NCBI GenBank assembly: GCA_017938405.1
Contig: JAGBBP010000047.1
Span: 1 to 64,000 of the forward strand
Direction: 5' to 3'
Length of the DNA stretch: 64,000 bases
Source: Lachnospiraceae bacterium
Lineage (GTDB): Bacteria > Bacillota > Clostridia > Lachnospirales > Lachnospiraceae
Each line of letters opens with the position of its first letter. The stretch's first letter is position 1. Positions 63,775-64,000 of this stretch are shown piece by piece. The position numbers and the translations under genes are program-made. The notes beneath the pieces are model-generated. The model saw only the letters and a list, made by a program, of their open reading frames with translations. It did not search any database and was not told the DNA's origin.

Positions 63775-64000
63775 ATGGTAATTCGACGTGGAGATATTTT
63801 TTATGCGGACCTGCGACCGGTAGTAGGTTCGGAACAGGGTGGAATCCGACCGGTGCTGATTATACAAAACGATATCGGAAACAAGCACAGCCCGACGGTT
63901 ATTTGTGCGGCAATCACTTCGAAAATGAACAAAGCAAAGCTTCCCACCCATGTGGAAATTACCGCAAATAAATACGATATTATGCGGGATTCGGTGATTT
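63775..64000 (+). CDS. mazF: MazF/EndoA-type endoribonuclease toxin, 3' end outside window
   Basis: The first 75 residues are visible: [20 protein letters not shown], then [11 protein letters not shown] and [19 protein letters not shown], the standard EndoA/PemK barrel with the RGD and PVLIIQN motifs. The frame is open at the window end. In Bacillus the order is alr-mazE(ndoAI)-mazF; here only 85 bp separate alr and mazF and contain no antitoxin gene. Confidence 0.93.
   Translation, partial: MVIRRGDIFYADLRPVVGSEQGGIRPVLIIQNDIGNKHSPTVICAAITSKMNKAKLPTHVEITANKYDIMRDSVI

Overview
The window looks like chromosome of an anaerobic Gram-positive, most likely a Lachnospiraceae-type Clostridium relative (inference). 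The evidence is strong AGGAGG ribosome sites, frequent GTG/TTG starts, AdhE and Rex, rubrerythrin, an ATP synthase operon led by two AtpI/AtpZ-like genes with a sodium-type c subunit, a ThiH-dependent thiamine operon, and MecA/CwlD/GH18 envelope genes. I saw no rRNA, tRNA, CRISPR array, insertion sequence or prophage.

Layout. 1-2971: 3' part of adhE and an APH-like kinase. 3030-21331: a carbohydrate locus with a divergent AraC regulator, a large substrate-binding protein carrying two carbohydrate-binding-like modules, two pairs of ABC permeases with no ATPase, an extracellular NHL/TPR protein, a YIP1-like membrane protein, a DUF5696 lipoprotein, a second binding lipoprotein, a GH10-like lipoprotein lacking key active-site residues and an intracellular GH3 enzyme. 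21462-30582: housekeeping genes (mecA, an unusual Ser/Thr kinase, GH18, cwlD, tsaC/sua5, rpiB, rubrerythrin, an MFS transporter, DUF402). 30803-38427: the F-type ATP synthase operon (atpZ, atpI-like, atpB-E-F-H-A-G-D-C).

38428-51067 is an accessory stretch of short, mostly single genes: four GNATs, two NUDIX hydrolases, a CPT-like kinase, phosphatase, HD, HAD, YitT, a MerR fusion, Fic, XRE and a KilA-N remnant. It is rich in palindromes. 51098-57352: the thiamine operon thiS-F-G-H-E-D-C behind two TPP riboswitches in series, each with its own terminator. 57645-64000: an Rpn/PD-(D/E)XK-like protein, fruK, rex, an acpS-nnrE-nnrD fusion, alr and the start of mazF.

How the parts fit. The sugar locus reads as outside capture and processing (lipoproteins, binding proteins), import by two ABC systems that must borrow an MsmX-type ATPase, and cytoplasmic cleavage by GH3. 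The most interesting non-coding signals are a family of covarying palindromic elements (36400-36531 and 51277-51384, with a larger relative or unrelated structured block at 38463-38846), four regularly spaced operators around the fic promoter, and the tandem TPP switches, whose spacer holds one of the palindromic elements.
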